A stretch of DNA of 64,000 nt from Doryteuthis pealeii. Taxonomy: Eukaryota; Mollusca; Cephalopoda; Myopsida; Loliginidae. Below, piece by piece: positions 23,336 to 34,529 of this stretch (positions are counted from its first letter, which is position 1; the number at the start of each line of letters is the position of its first letter). The notes below the pieces were generated by a model. It searched no databases and was not told the DNA's origin. It saw only the letters and a program-made list of their open reading frames with translations. The DNA lies in assembly GCA_023376005.1 (NCBI GenBank), contig CM042150.1, positions 73,063,578-73,127,577 of the forward strand, in the 5' to 3' direction. A program made the translations under genes and the position numbers.

Positions 23336-24577
23336 TGTGTTTCACATAGAATTTTCAAATATAAATTGAAAAAGAGAAAAATTAATAAAACCATAAAAAC
23401 AATTAGAATAATTTTCCTGATATGAAGTCAATGGGCTGATGATAGAGATTGGGAGGAGAAAGCAATTGAGATAAAGTGCAACACCACAAGGGAATTTGTG
23501 AACTATGCTTACACTTAATTTGCTTATGAATATTAATCATATAAATAAAACATTATAGAGGGAACATTTTAGATAAAAATTAATCTAATAACTATGTGTT
23601 AGGATATGGACTTATTCATCCAGCCTTGCATATATTTAAATAGTAACAAGAAAAATCATTTTTGAATAAATTACAAAACCCTTTCACTCTTCTTTATATA
23701 TTCTATTTCAATGAAGATAAATTTGGATGTTTTAAAAAATGAATGACTGATATCCATTGAGCTTTGCATATGAAATGCAAACATTTGAATGCGACAAAGG
23801 ATTAAGATTATTTACATTCCATAAATGAAGTATAGTTAGTTATTAATTTTGACTAGTATTTCTCACATCTTATTTTGGTTGCTTTTTATCACAATTCCCA
23901 GATTATTATTCTCTGATTGTCAGTAAAGTAACATAGATTAGAAATAATGAATAAACTTCTGGTAAAAACACAAATATCAATCTCTTTGTCTGCTGGATGA
24001 TTCTTTGAAGACAATAATTTTCTTACTGAGTTGAACATGGGGACCTTCAAACTGCATTCAATCAGATCTAACCATATAGTTATCCTTATTTTTCATCAAT
24101 TGCATGATAAGTTGTATAAGTAGTAATATTATTTTTCAATTTCTTAAATGAGGTATTGTTCTCACTTATTCATTTTTTCAAATTATATTTCTGTTGCTTT
24201 TTATTACAATTCTTAGACTGTTATGAAGAATTAGTTTTGTAAAGAAATTTATTTTTAAATCATGAGAGGAAATGTGTTACATATGATGAAATCAATTTCA
24301 GAACTATTCAAAGAATTATTTATACTATTGAACTTTTTGTTTTTGTTATTCATACATTTTGACCAGTACATTCTCTGACCTTGTTCATGTGTAAACGCAA
24401 CATTTACAAAAGAAGAAACTATTTTTCTGGTTTCTTTTTTTTGTTACCAAAATGAAAATGGCATCAAACAGAATATTTTTTTAATACAATAACAGCTAAA
24501 AATAATTTTACATATATTGCTGTTATCATTTCCTTTTTATTTTTGTTTGTTTGATAATGCTTTGTTTTGTAAATCAA
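23336..24577. other. AT-rich spacer
   Basis: Nothing recognised beyond poly-A/T runs. Confidence 0.55.
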
Positions 24578-24599
24578 AAAGTTTTTTCTATTTCTCTGA

Positions 24600-24979
24600 A
24601 TTGGACACATAGCGTAGTGGATAAAGGTGTTGGGTTAAGACAGTTCTAAGTGACAGTTATCTCTAGGCTGTAGGTTCAATCCTGGTCAAGGGCGACAGTA
24701 ACATAGAATAATAATTAACAAAGCTTAACACCTGTACCCCAGCTATGGTTAGTGGAATGAGAACAGGATACCCCGTGGATTGAATAAAAGATTGGGTTCA
24801 AAGTTCTGTGATTTGATTACGACAAGAAGGTTCCGAAATTTGAAAAGAAGGCTACTGAGTTTGAAAAGAAGGCTACTGAGTCCAACAGGAAATACCTGAA
24901 GAAAGCCAGAAGGCACATTGACTGAAATGTTGTACAATAAGGATGAGAACAATAGTCCTAATAATCCAAATAATACTAA
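24600..24979 (+). mobile_element. tRNA-derived SINE, family D, with target-site duplication
   Basis: The tRNA-like head has an A-box-like 'tagcgtagtggataaag' and a clear B box 'ggttcaatcctgg'. The body runs through 'acacctgtaccccagctatg' and 'gtggaatgagaacagga' to a tail with 'ccagaaggcacattgactga' and a short AAT-like end. A related copy lies at 56,648-56,998. Flanking 'aagttttttctatt' (about 24,579) and 'aagtttttctatt' (24,980-24,992) form a probable 13-14-bp target-site duplication, which fixes both element ends. A 21-base internal duplication ('ttgaaaagaaggctactgag' twice, near 24,840 and 24,862) is specific to this copy. Confidence 0.82.
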
Positions 24980-25104
24980 GAAGTTTTTCTATTAATTCTT
25001 TGAATGTTAATAACCTTTCTTAGAATTATTATCAACTGAAAATATAATTTAAGATTCTTGTACGTAACTTGGTCACTGATTTCTACCTCAGTGTACAAAG
25101 ACAA

Positions 25105-25325
25105 TAAGGTTTGGTTTGATTTCTTTGTGTAATTTGTGGGTTATTTAATGTCAAAGCCATCCTTGTAGAAGAACAGTAGTGGTACTATTTAAGCCATAGC
25201 TATGGGGGAGATGAGGGTATTAGTCATGAATGTAATAGTGCAAGTGGAGTTCAAACTTGCTTTCTACAATATCTTTCACAATCCAATAAATTAGCCATTA
25301 CAGTGCCCCCACCCCCACCCCGGAC
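25105..25325 (-). mobile_element. tRNA-derived SINE, family E
   Basis: The minus strand shows 'cactgtaatggctaatttat' near the head and 'agtttgaactccacttgcac' in the B-box position. The 'aatgtcaaagccat' body shared with the element at 12,005-12,238 follows. A C-rich run ('gcccccacccccacccc') borders the head. Confidence 0.7.
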
Positions 25326-26278
25326 CAAGTCAATAAGTGAAGCATAAAATTACATGTCTTAATTGTGGTGAAAATAATACAAAATGTTTTTTTCTAAGAA
25401 ATTTTTATCATGTGTGCAGACTGATTTGTTTTTCAAACATAAGTAAAGACTTTAATTTAAAAAAAAAAAAAAAAACGAAGATTTTGTAAAAACAGCAATA
25501 GCATAAAAAATTCTAAAATTTCAAAATTAATTCAGATGATTTCAGAAAAAGAATGATAAGAATGAAAACTTTACGGACTCTTAGATAAATTACTTAACAA
25601 AATTTGATCTGTAGATAGTTATTAACAGTGTATATGTTCTGTGCAAAGATTCTTTTATTTTTATTGTTAAAGGTTGATATGAGAAGATAGAAAAAAAAAG
25701 GGGAGATGTCCAAGGAGGCATAACAAATACATTTCTATTTGCGTATAGAAATACTTTTAAATAATGAATCTATATCAATGCAAGCATCCACCATTAAATT
25801 TTTCAAATGAATTTAATAAATCAGAATTATTTTCTACTTCACTTTCCTGTATAACATTTTTCTGAACAAGAATCAAAGATAAGTTTAAGATTTGGTGCAA
25901 TAATATAAATAACAAAAATATTATTCTAAGCTCAAAAGTTTGGAATTTTCACCAGTGGGTCCAAGTCAGATTATGTGAACATCCTTATTGATTTTGTTAG
26001 TTAATTCTAATGTGAAAGTCAAAATGTAATAAGAAAAAAAACTTATGTAAACCAAAAACATTCACAAATTGCTTAAAAACACCTTTTAAAATAAATCACT
26101 ATCTACGTAAAGACTAATTAGTTAATCATTACGTTGGCAAGGGTTAATAAAGTGATAGGTAATTAACTTCAATAAATTCAGTATATGCTTAAATTTATGG
26201 CAGCAAAGAAAATGCAGAAATGGATAATGAAGACAAAATGTTCATGTGTTTGTCAATAAAGAAGCCTCACTTTGGATA
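25326..26278. other. AT-rich spacer
   Basis: No gene or clear repeat. 'acgttggcaagggttaa' at about 26,133 resembles the terminal motif of the TTAA-flanked element just downstream, but no partner end was found. Confidence 0.5.
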
Positions 26279-26282
26279 TTAA

Positions 26283-26373
26283 CCCTTCCAACCCATAAGC
26301 TCTTTATTTTGGGCTGAGGAATATTTTATAAGGCACTATAAGCCGGATGTTTTAGGCTAAGGAAGATGACATC

Positions 26374-26415
<42 letters not shown>

Positions 26416-26581
26416 TAATAATAAATGGTTTAATGTAGCAACCATTCACAGCATGTGTTTTAATGGAATGATGGGATCGTTTTTAACAAAGATGCCTGTA
26501 TCTTGGAGTGAAGTTTGAATGTCTTTTGTGCATTTCATTGTACAAAATATTGGAGGGTCAAGAGGATAAGTGTTCAAAGGG
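26283..26581. mobile_element. piggyBac-type MITE candidate (TTAA-flanked, 299 bp)
   Basis: The element starts CCCTTCCAACCCATAAGCTC after TTAA (26,279-26,282). Its other end, read inward, is CCCTTTGAACACTTATCCTC followed outward by TTAC (26,582-26,585). The 20-bp termini match at 14 positions. TTAA target preference with CCCTT termini is a piggyBac-superfamily hallmark. The second target copy would need one substitution. There is no coding sequence, and an internal (AAT)n tract at 26,376-26,424 has probably expanded after insertion. The mirror copy is at about 47,741-48,037. Confidence 0.6.
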
Positions 26582-28240
26582 TTACATGAGAATGTTAAAG
26601 TATGAGTATTTACCATTTGTCTTAGATTAAAAAATAAATATTTCCAAGCACTTGAAAAAATATCTTTATAAGTACTTTCAACAAATAAATGTCTGTTGTG
26701 TTATCTGTGTACCATGTAATCATTGAATGAAGAAATGAATGAAGATATTGATGCAACATGCAAAGAGTTTATAGGACATTAATTCAAATAATTTGGAGAA
26801 TTGAGTAAAAATAATCAATAAACCAGAAAATAATTTTTTTTAAATTATCAAAAGAATCAACAATGATTCTTTACAGGATATTAAGTATAAAGTTTATATT
26901 AAAAATTCATAGTATGGATGGAATAATAATAAAACATATGAGATCATAGGAATAAATGGTAAGAAAAATATGAAAACAATATCAATAATAGTGATATTAG
27001 TAAATGATGGTGATCATGATAGCCATAATAATAATTTTAAATATCAGTCGAATAGCAAAAATGACAACAACAATGATAAACAATAACACGAATAAATAGA
27101 ATGTCATATTTGATGTATTTTACATGTTGATTTTTATGCAATTTATAAATAAAAAATAAAGTTATATGATTATAATAACAATTACAATATCATTCAACAA
27201 AGTCAACATAAAATGTCTTGGGAGTCTTTGAATAATTTATATTTATTATATACAAAATGCATTTCTTCAGTTTATTCTAAAAATGGTGATTTTAATTTTT
27301 CTTCTTAGATCATATAACAACATTGTAAATGGATATTTGGATTGTATTGACTGTACTGCAAGAGTAACACAAATGAAAACTTTACAACTAAAATAATTTG
27401 TGCATTGATTTCTTTATCACAATGAGAAATTTCATCAAAGTCAATAAAATGGGAAAAACAATATACATTGTGATTATAACATTAGAAATATTCTTTGTGG
27501 AGCAATTTATAAAAATAAGAAAGTTGATAAATATATTGATAAATAAAGATGAGGAAGAATCAAAGTTTAAAATAAGAAGATTATTGCAATATATTTTACA
27601 CTCTGAGAAAAACAATCTTCATTTAGCTTATCTTTATCATAATGATCATATATTTATAAGCCTGCATTTTATCATAACACAACATATATAGCATATTGTA
27701 GTGCAATTTTTATGCGATAAATTGTTAGTCCAATCTAGTTAAAATTTTCTAACATGAAAAACAAATTTTTAGTGCAATCAACTCACCAGTTTCTTAGTTG
27801 ACGAAAAAACAAAGGGAGATAACTCCAGGTGTATTAACTGCTAATTACAGAGTTGTTCCCATTCATTTTTTTCTTAATAAGCTAATGGGAAAAAGCAGGA
27901 AAAATTCTTAACTTGTCTGCACACTTCTTTGTCAGCTATAGTCAAAAACTAGTGACAATAATTAATAAATATGATAATTAGGTTTAGTGATAATAATTTA
28001 CAAATATATATAATATAGATAGGAAATGACTTAATATTCAGCAGAGGCAAGTAAATGGGGCATTTAAGTGAGGTAAATTAATTCAAAATAATTAATTATA
28101 GATATGATGATTTTTCAAAATTATATTCAAAGCAATATTAAATTACCAAGTTGTTTTTTTTTCTTGGTTGTTTTATGGCATATCAACCATTTTTGGATAA
28201 TTTAATGCTTAATCAAGTTATTTTTGATAAACAAAGGACT
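26582..28240. other. AT-rich spacer
   Basis: Overlapping frames on both strands at 27,388-27,691 are AT-composition artefacts with no domain. Nothing else was recognised. Confidence 0.55.
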
Positions 28241-28245
28241 AAGGT

Positions 28246-28362
28246 TGCTTACAGTACCTGCTATTGCTTAAGTGGTCACCCAATTAAGTATTAAACAGGC
28301 TCATCACTGCTTAACTTCAATGATCTAGCAGGAACTGGTGCTTTTAGCATGACTTGACTATA
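28246..28362 (-). ncRNA. 5S-rRNA-like element (pseudogene or 5S-headed SINE)
   Basis: The minus strand aligns along nearly the full 5S rRNA: 'catgctaaaagcaccagttc', 'tgctagatcattgaagttaa', 'gcagtgatgagcctgttta', 'atacttaattgggtgacca', 'gcaggtactgtaagc'. The segments 'gaagttaagcag' and 'gggtgacc' are especially close to metazoan 5S, where they form the internal promoter region and loop E. Substitutions in the 5' stem and elsewhere make it unlikely to act as ribosomal RNA. 5S-headed retroposons (SINE3 type) are known in animals, and that origin is an inference. The mirror copy is at 45,983-46,096. Confidence 0.75.
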
Positions 28363-28375
28363 ATGAATAACCAAG

Positions 28376-28383
<8 letters not shown>

Positions 28384-28419
<36 letters not shown>
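28384..28419. repeat. (TA)n microsatellite
   Basis: About 17 TA units after a short CA run, next to the 5S-like element. Confidence 0.93.
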
Positions 28420-28422
<3 letters not shown>

Positions 28423-29876
28423 TGTAACACTACTTTATAATTTGGTCTCAGAAATTCAGACCCTAGAAAGTTTGGTCATGCATGTAATAGATATTATTAA
28501 TACCTTAAATCCCTTTGTTTTTGCATTTGAATAGATTTATGTTTTTAAAAGAGAGGCAGAATTGTTAATAAAATTTTCTAGACATCATTTTTGATCACTG
28601 ACATAATAACGTACATCAAACTAAATTTGAAACTTACTTTTATCATTCAAAAAACAGTTATTATAAATTATGATACTTGAAGATTACTTCTTATCAAGCA
28701 CGACTGCATATATAAATGATGAGGTGTTAAAAATACATAGTAACTTCATCCATTACCCTTAAAAACTCTACAAAATGGCTATGAACATTTTGCCTCTTTA
28801 TACTTTTAAATTAAGTAGTGCACTACAACTATCTTTATTTAAGAATTATCTAGACTGTTAGTAACTTATAATACATGCAGATATTTTGTAATTACTTTAT
28901 CTAATAAAGATTATATCTAAAGATCAATTACAAGAAAGGGCTACTTTGAAATATATGCTCCCTAACAAATTTCATGTTCACTTTGTTTAAAATAGTGTAT
29001 TCTATACTTTGAAATGGTGGCATGTAATGCAGAAATTGTTTATCAATGAATTTAGAAATAAACTAAATTAACAAAAATTGAAATGACCACATAAAAACAA
29101 TTCATGGATAAGAAAAAGAGGGAAAAAGAAATGATCCAATAAAATTGATTGTTGGTAGTGATGTCAATAAAGAAATTGAAGCAAACAGATCTTTTCAATT
29201 TAAACAGATGTTTATGGATAATTATCATAGGATTTTTAAAAGGTTTTATAAAAATAAAATAAAAATAAATTGAAGAATATTTTTCTTCTTTAGAAGAAAA
29301 TATTTTAATTGCTCAATTGATTACTTATAAATCTTTCTGATATATCTGATTGATTTTCTAAAAAGAAATACTTATAAGCTAAAAAATCTAGAAGTAAAAA
29401 ATTGTTTTCTACAAATTAGTATGAAAAGTTCTTAGTCCAACTAAGAAGGAAACCATTTTTTTGTTGTTTTATCATCTTTTATTGAGATTTTCTTTTTTAA
29501 AAGATTAAGAAACTTGATAAATATGTGCAAATTGTGCTGAACTATTGAATAGACATATAGAATAGCATGTACAGTTTATAGCTCTAGATTTTTCACTTTT
29601 TGGTTGGGCTAAGAACTTTTCACCACTTCCTTGGAGACATATGTTTTAGAACTGAATAATGTGTATATGATTTAATATCTGATAAAATGAATAGCAATAC
29701 AATAATCCGTGAGGACTAAAATATGCATGTAATATTTACTGAATCTATGTCAGTGACACTAATATCAAAGTTTATTGTTATTTGAATTGATAATATTCAT
29801 ATTTATAGTACTGTTTTTAGTGCTTATAGTATGTTAAGAAATCTCTGTAACCAACTATTACTTGGATATAAAATAT

Positions 29877-29880
<4 letters not shown>
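28420..29880. other. AT-rich spacer
   Basis: No gene recognised and no repeat identified by eye. Confidence 0.5.

Positions 29881-29934
<54 letters not shown>
29881..29934. repeat. (TA)n microsatellite
   Basis: 27 uninterrupted TA units immediately before a SINE head. Confidence 0.97.
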
Positions 29935-29937
<3 letters not shown>

Positions 29938-30225
29938 GGATGCACATATGGTGTAACAGCTATCATTGTAAAGAAATCATAAGCTTGAGTTCAAATCTTG
30001 GATAAGCCTGTTTGAATTTCACTTTACACTAATACCTTTGGGAAAGGTATGCCTTCATCTCTTCTCTTTCCAGCTATGGGTAAAATAATAGGACAGATTG
30101 GGCTTTCCAGTCTTGATAGAGTAACTGGTCTAGGAGAAGGAAAACTTTGAAGGAAGAATAGAAGGATGCATACCTTTCCTAAGGGTATTAGTGCTGTCAT
30201 GAAACCTGGTCTCATCACTCAGTGA
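29938..30225 (+). mobile_element. composite family B SINE with inverted second copy
   Basis: The forward tRNA-like head ('atggtgtaacagctatcatt', B-box-like 'gagttcaaatcttgg') leads into the family body with 'ctttgggaaaggtatgcc'. At about 30,150 the orientation flips. 'gaagaatagaaggatgcata' and 'ctttcctaagggtattagtg' are the reverse complement of the start of the same body. The unit therefore ends in a partial inverted copy and could fold on itself. The minus-strand 64-codon frame here is SINE-derived, not a gene. Confidence 0.75.
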
Positions 30226-30292
30226 GAAATTATATTTGTATGGTAACATAATTACTTGTTTGCAAGTAATTATTTAAACATACACAACACAT

Positions 30293-30293
30293 G

Positions 30294-30334
<41 letters not shown>

Positions 30335-30359
30335 TCACACACACACACATACACACACA
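30293..30359. repeat. (CT)n-(CA)n microsatellite
   Basis: A CT tract followed by an imperfect CA tract. Confidence 0.95.
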
Positions 30360-30689
30360 ATGTTCTTTTTTTAAATAATTTCATAAATCTATTATTTCTA
30401 GATTTTATATTTTTCTTGCTTCATAATTTTTTAATGATATATTTTATAAGTTTTTAGAATAATAGTGGGATTTCTACAGGACAGATACTATACTCTGATT
30501 CTAGGCAGAAGTGTTGATCTATATGCAAATAATTCCATCAGAAATTATGGGAACAATGTTAATATTTATATACTAAACAAATAAAAAATAAAGAAGTTAA
30601 TTTGGGATAAAATGTTGACCATCTCCCAATAAGAATCTCACATCAAATTTATATATTTCATATTAATTTATTGTAATTTACTAAATTTA

Positions 30690-30797
30690 CCTTAATTTGG
30701 CACAAGGTCAAAAACAAGGGACACCTAATGAGAATCAAACTCACTAAAAACTGTTTGCTAGTATTGCACACTAACCATTACACCATGTGAGATGCCC
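30690..30797 (-). mobile_element. tRNA-derived SINE, family C, well-preserved head
   Basis: The minus strand reads 'gggcatctcacatggtgtaa', then 'tggttagtgtgcaatactag' and a clear B-box-like 'gagtttgattctcattaggt'. It ends in an AT-rich 'ggtaaatttagtaaattaca' tail. It is the best head of the family in this window. The mirror copy is at about 43,570-43,695. Confidence 0.75.
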
Positions 30798-31499
30798 ATA
30801 TTAAACCATTTATATACTGAATAAATTGAATTCAATATAATTTCACTTTATTAATAATAAAAAGATTTTGAATATTATAAATATCAAATCTGTAATTAGC
30901 ACTACCAAACATATATTTCTGGCTATTTAGGAAAATGTTAAAAAAATTATAAAGTAGAAACTTTTAATATGACTTTACCAGCAATCATACCATTAATATA
31001 ATGATCGTGATAATGGTAAAAGGTAAAATAATGTAGTAGTAAATATTCTATGAGTTACTTCCCTTATATTAGACCGTTTATCATTCATAGCTATTAACTT
31101 TGAAATCTTGTGTGTTTAAATATAATTCATATAGTACATTCTCTGATTATAATATATTAACCTTTTTATTTTTCTAAATAGTGAACATCTTGGAAATATA
31201 GTAAAGATACAAACATAAGTGTCTGGAGAAATTGGTTTGTATTTGTTAATTTTTAATATTTAAAAGATACCTAAATGCTTTATTAAAGGGAAACTTATGA
31301 GTTGGTGACACACATGTCTTCTTGTTGTATAGATTTAGTTCTGCCAATATGTAACTTATAACGATGTGTGTATGAATGACATTTCAACAATATTTCATAT
31401 TGACTAATTACAGTTGATAGTTTTAAAAGGGTGAATCAATAAGTCTGTAGCCTGACATGTAGCTTTATCTTTATTGTTAAATCTTTACTGTATAATGTT
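30798..31499. other. AT-rich spacer
   Basis: Nothing recognised. Confidence 0.5.
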
Positions 31500-31745
31500 C
31501 AGTCAATGCTGTTTGCATTTCATACAGCACTAATACCCTTAGGAAAGGTATGCATTCTTCTATTCTTCCTTCAAATATGTGTAAATAGTAGGGCAGACTG
31601 AGCTCTCTAACCTTGGTATGGCAACCAGTCTAAGAGAAAGAAAACTCTGAATTCTGTTAAACTCAGCTTAAAAGTTGACCTTGTGTCACATCCTGCTCAT
31701 GTAAAGGGATTGGGTAAATCCACTTAATTAATATTCAACTCTGAA
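31500..31745 (+). mobile_element. tRNA-derived SINE, family B, head-truncated
   Basis: It starts in the body ('gctgtttgcatttcatacag') and runs through 'aatacccttaggaaaggta', 'agggcagactgagctctc' and 'gaccttgtgtcacatcct' to the family tail. The tRNA-like head is missing. It lies about 120 bases before the 34-bp minisatellite. The mirror copy is at about 42,652-42,865. Confidence 0.78.
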
Positions 31746-31867
31746 TTAAGTGCATTGACAGGAAAAGAAATTATATCAAAAAATAAATAAGTGTTGTGTA
31801 AAATAAATGTTTCTGTGGATTCATTGATATACTTATACATTTATTAGCTGAATTATGATCTGATCCT

Positions 31868-33177
31868 TTTATTGTATAATGTTTCATCTATATGATTATA
31901 TTCATTGTATAATGTTTCATCTATGGGATTAATATTCATTGTATAATGTTTCATCTATGGGATTCATTGTATAATGTTTCATCTATATGATTAATATTCA
32001 TTGTATACTCTTTCATCTATGGATTAATATTCATTGTATAATGTTTCATCTATATCTATATGATTAATATCATTGTATAATGTTTCATCATATAATTAAT
32101 ATTCATTGTATAATGTTTCATCTATCATTGTATAATGTTTCATGATTTAATATTCATTGTATAATGTTTCATCTATATGATTAATATTCATTGTATACTC
32201 TTTCATCTATGGGATTAATATTCATTGTATAATGTTTCATCTATATGATTAATATTCATTGTATAATGTTTCATCTATATGATTAATATTCATTGTATAA
32301 TGTTTCATCTATATATTAATATTCATTGTATACATCTTTCATCTATGGGATTAATATTCATTCTATAATGTTCATCTATAATACTCTTTCATCTATGGGA
32401 TTAATATTCATTATAATGTTTCATCTATATGATTAATATTCATCTGATTAATATTCATTGTATAATGTTTCATCTATATGATTAATATTCATTGTATAAT
32501 GTTTCATCTATATGATTAATATTCATTGTATACTCTTTCATCTATGGGATTAATATTCATTCTATAATGTTTCATCTATATGATTAATATTCATTGTATA
32601 ATGTTTCATCTATGGGATTAATATTCATGTATAATGTTTCATCTATGATTAATATTCATTGGATTAATATTCATTGTATAATTTTCATCTATGGGATTAA
32701 TATTCATTGTATAATGTTTCATCTATGATTAATATTCATTGTATAATGTTTCATCTATATGATTAAATTCATTCATTCATCTATGGATAATATTCATGTA
32801 TAATGTTTCATCTATATGATTAATATTCATTGTATAATGTTTCATCTATATGTTAATCATTGTATAATGTTTCATCTATATGATTAATATTCATTGTATA
32901 ATGTTTCATCTGGGATTAATATTCATTGTATAATGTTTCATCTATGGGATTAATATTCATGTATAATGTTTCATCTATATGATTAATATTCCATCTATGG
33001 ATAATATTCATTGTATAATGTTTCATCTATGGGATTAATATTCATTGTATAATGTTTCATCTATGGGATTAATATTCATTGTATAATGTTTCATCTATAT
33101 GATTATATTCATTGCATAATGTTTCATCTATGGGATTAATATTCATTGTATAATGTTTCATCTATGGATTAATATTC
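31868..33177 (+). repeat. 34-bp minisatellite array, left copy (~38 units)
   Basis: A tandem array of a 34-bp unit reads 'ttcattgtataatgtttc' + 'atctat' + either 'atgatt' or 'gggatt' + 'aata'. Two linker variants (ATATGA and ATGGGA) alternate irregularly. A third variant replaces 'ataatgtttc' with 'tactctttc' in some units. Many units here are shortened by 1-6 bases. At 34 bp the span fits roughly 38 units. No spacers of unique sequence exist, so it is not a CRISPR array. Confidence 0.95.
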
Positions 33178-33622
33178 CCACTGAATTAAATGCAGTGAAA
33201 TATTTAAAAATAAAATGTTTAGTGTAAAATAAATCCTTTTTTCATCATTAAGTTCAAGGACAGCCAGTAGACATGTTGATGAGACCCTAAAAGAATTTGA
33301 TTGCCTTTCCCTTATTACACAAACTATATTAACTGTTGTTAATGCTTGACTATTCAAATACTTACTGTGAATAAAATCTAAATTTTATCATATACATTGT
33401 TATTTTTGACAACCTAGGTATACTTGCTGATATAGAAAATCACAAACATGCGCATACATACATACATACAATCCTCCCCAAACACTCAATCACAAAGCAA
33501 GCACCTGGGGGACCATGGTGGCCATATGGCCCTAAGCAACCAATTATTTCACCTCAGGTTGGCTTTAATAAGGCTGCGACTTATCAATGTTCCTCTGTGT
33601 GTGTACATCTAATATATATGTG

Positions 33623-33694
<72 letters not shown>

Positions 33695-34271
33695 AAGTTT
33701 TACAAATACATAACATGCTTAGGAATTAGGAAATATTGTACTACTTTCAGAAGAAATTGACTGAAAAATGAATTTGTTCAAGCAACTTTTGAAACAATAA
33801 AAAAACTTAAAATGACAGAAGTCTAGAAAATATGTGAATCAATATTATAATTACAAGCAACTGGCAGTGTAAAAATCAATTTTTGAAAGATATTACCGAA
33901 GAGGCATGGGAGTTAAAAATTCAATGTCAGAGGGTTTCTATCATAGGTAAGCAAAATCGTCAGATTTATTAAAGGAATAAAAAAATAAAACAATTTGAAA
34001 TGGAAACTTAGTCCTGTCTCCCTCAAATAAAAATGTTGCCCGCATCTATTAATTAAATAATTATTTTGAAATATTTGTACATAAATTTTACACAAAATTA
34101 TAGGTATTTATTTATTTGTAAACTTTTTATAGTTAACTTCTTGTTAGAGAAAAAAAGGGCAAGAGTGAAAACACAATTTTTAAAATTGCTTGCTCAAATT
34201 TTTGAGTGTATATAACACAGGGTTGTTTTTATTCTATGTATTAATGATTTTGACTATAAATTAAATACTCA
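33178..34271. repeat. flank of the minisatellite with conserved block and (TA)n
   Basis: This holds a GC-richer block (33,470-33,600) with 'ggccatatggcc' and 'acctcaggttggcttta', then (TA)n at 33,628-33,692. The block recurs at 40,590-40,735 and 62,330-62,460, only as part of the large duplication. Frames read through it are inconsistent between copies. Confidence 0.6.
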
Positions 34272-34529
34272 TTAATAAAGTAAGTAAAGTCGTTGGGGTG
34301 GCCTAATGTTGGTATCAGCCAGACAGCAAGGGAGTCTATCCCTTTTCACTAGCGCTAGACCAAGGAGATTATTTTAGTGTCTGAGGTGAGCACCACATCT
34401 ACCATCAGCTCCTCACTTTACCACATAGTTCCCTGTGCTACTCATATGCTGTTATTGGCGAGGGCCGGTATTGAACCAGGAACCTTGTGATTCCTAGCCA
34501 AACGCTCTACCAACTGAGCTAAACCAGCC
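34272..34529 (-). mobile_element. tRNA-derived SINE, family A, full length
   Basis: The minus strand begins with a clean tRNA-like head: A-box-like 'tagctcagttggtagagcg' and B-box 'ggttcctggttcaatacc', spaced as in a tRNA gene. The body carries 'gcatatgagtagcacaggga', 'aagtgaggagctgatggtag' and 'ctccttggtctagcgctag', and the tail is 'ccaccccaacgactttactt'. It is the reference copy in this window and compares with truncated copies at 7,120, 53,080 and 53,653. tRNA-headed SINEs of this style are documented in octopus, but I cannot assign the published subfamily with certainty. Confidence 0.9.

Noticed and set aside
27388..27691. Overlapping frames on both strands of about 75-97 codons
   Set aside because: Low-complexity Ile/Leu/Asn/Lys-rich translation, typical of AT-rich DNA, with no homology pattern.
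28246..28362. Functional 5S rRNA gene
   Set aside because: Too many substitutions in the 5' half and stems, and no tandem 5S cluster nearby.
30024..30218. 64-codon minus-strand open frame ending in FPKVLV
   Set aside because: It is a read-through of a family B SINE body. The same peptide style would appear wherever the SINE is inserted.
31868..33177. Possible CRISPR array (regular short repeats)
   Set aside because: Units abut directly with no unique spacers, the host is clearly eukaryotic, and no cas-like genes are present. It is a minisatellite.
34272..34529. Functional tRNA gene
   Set aside because: The head has A and B boxes, but the sequence continues into a long shared body also seen in other copies, and the stems are imperfect. 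It is a tRNA-derived SINE.
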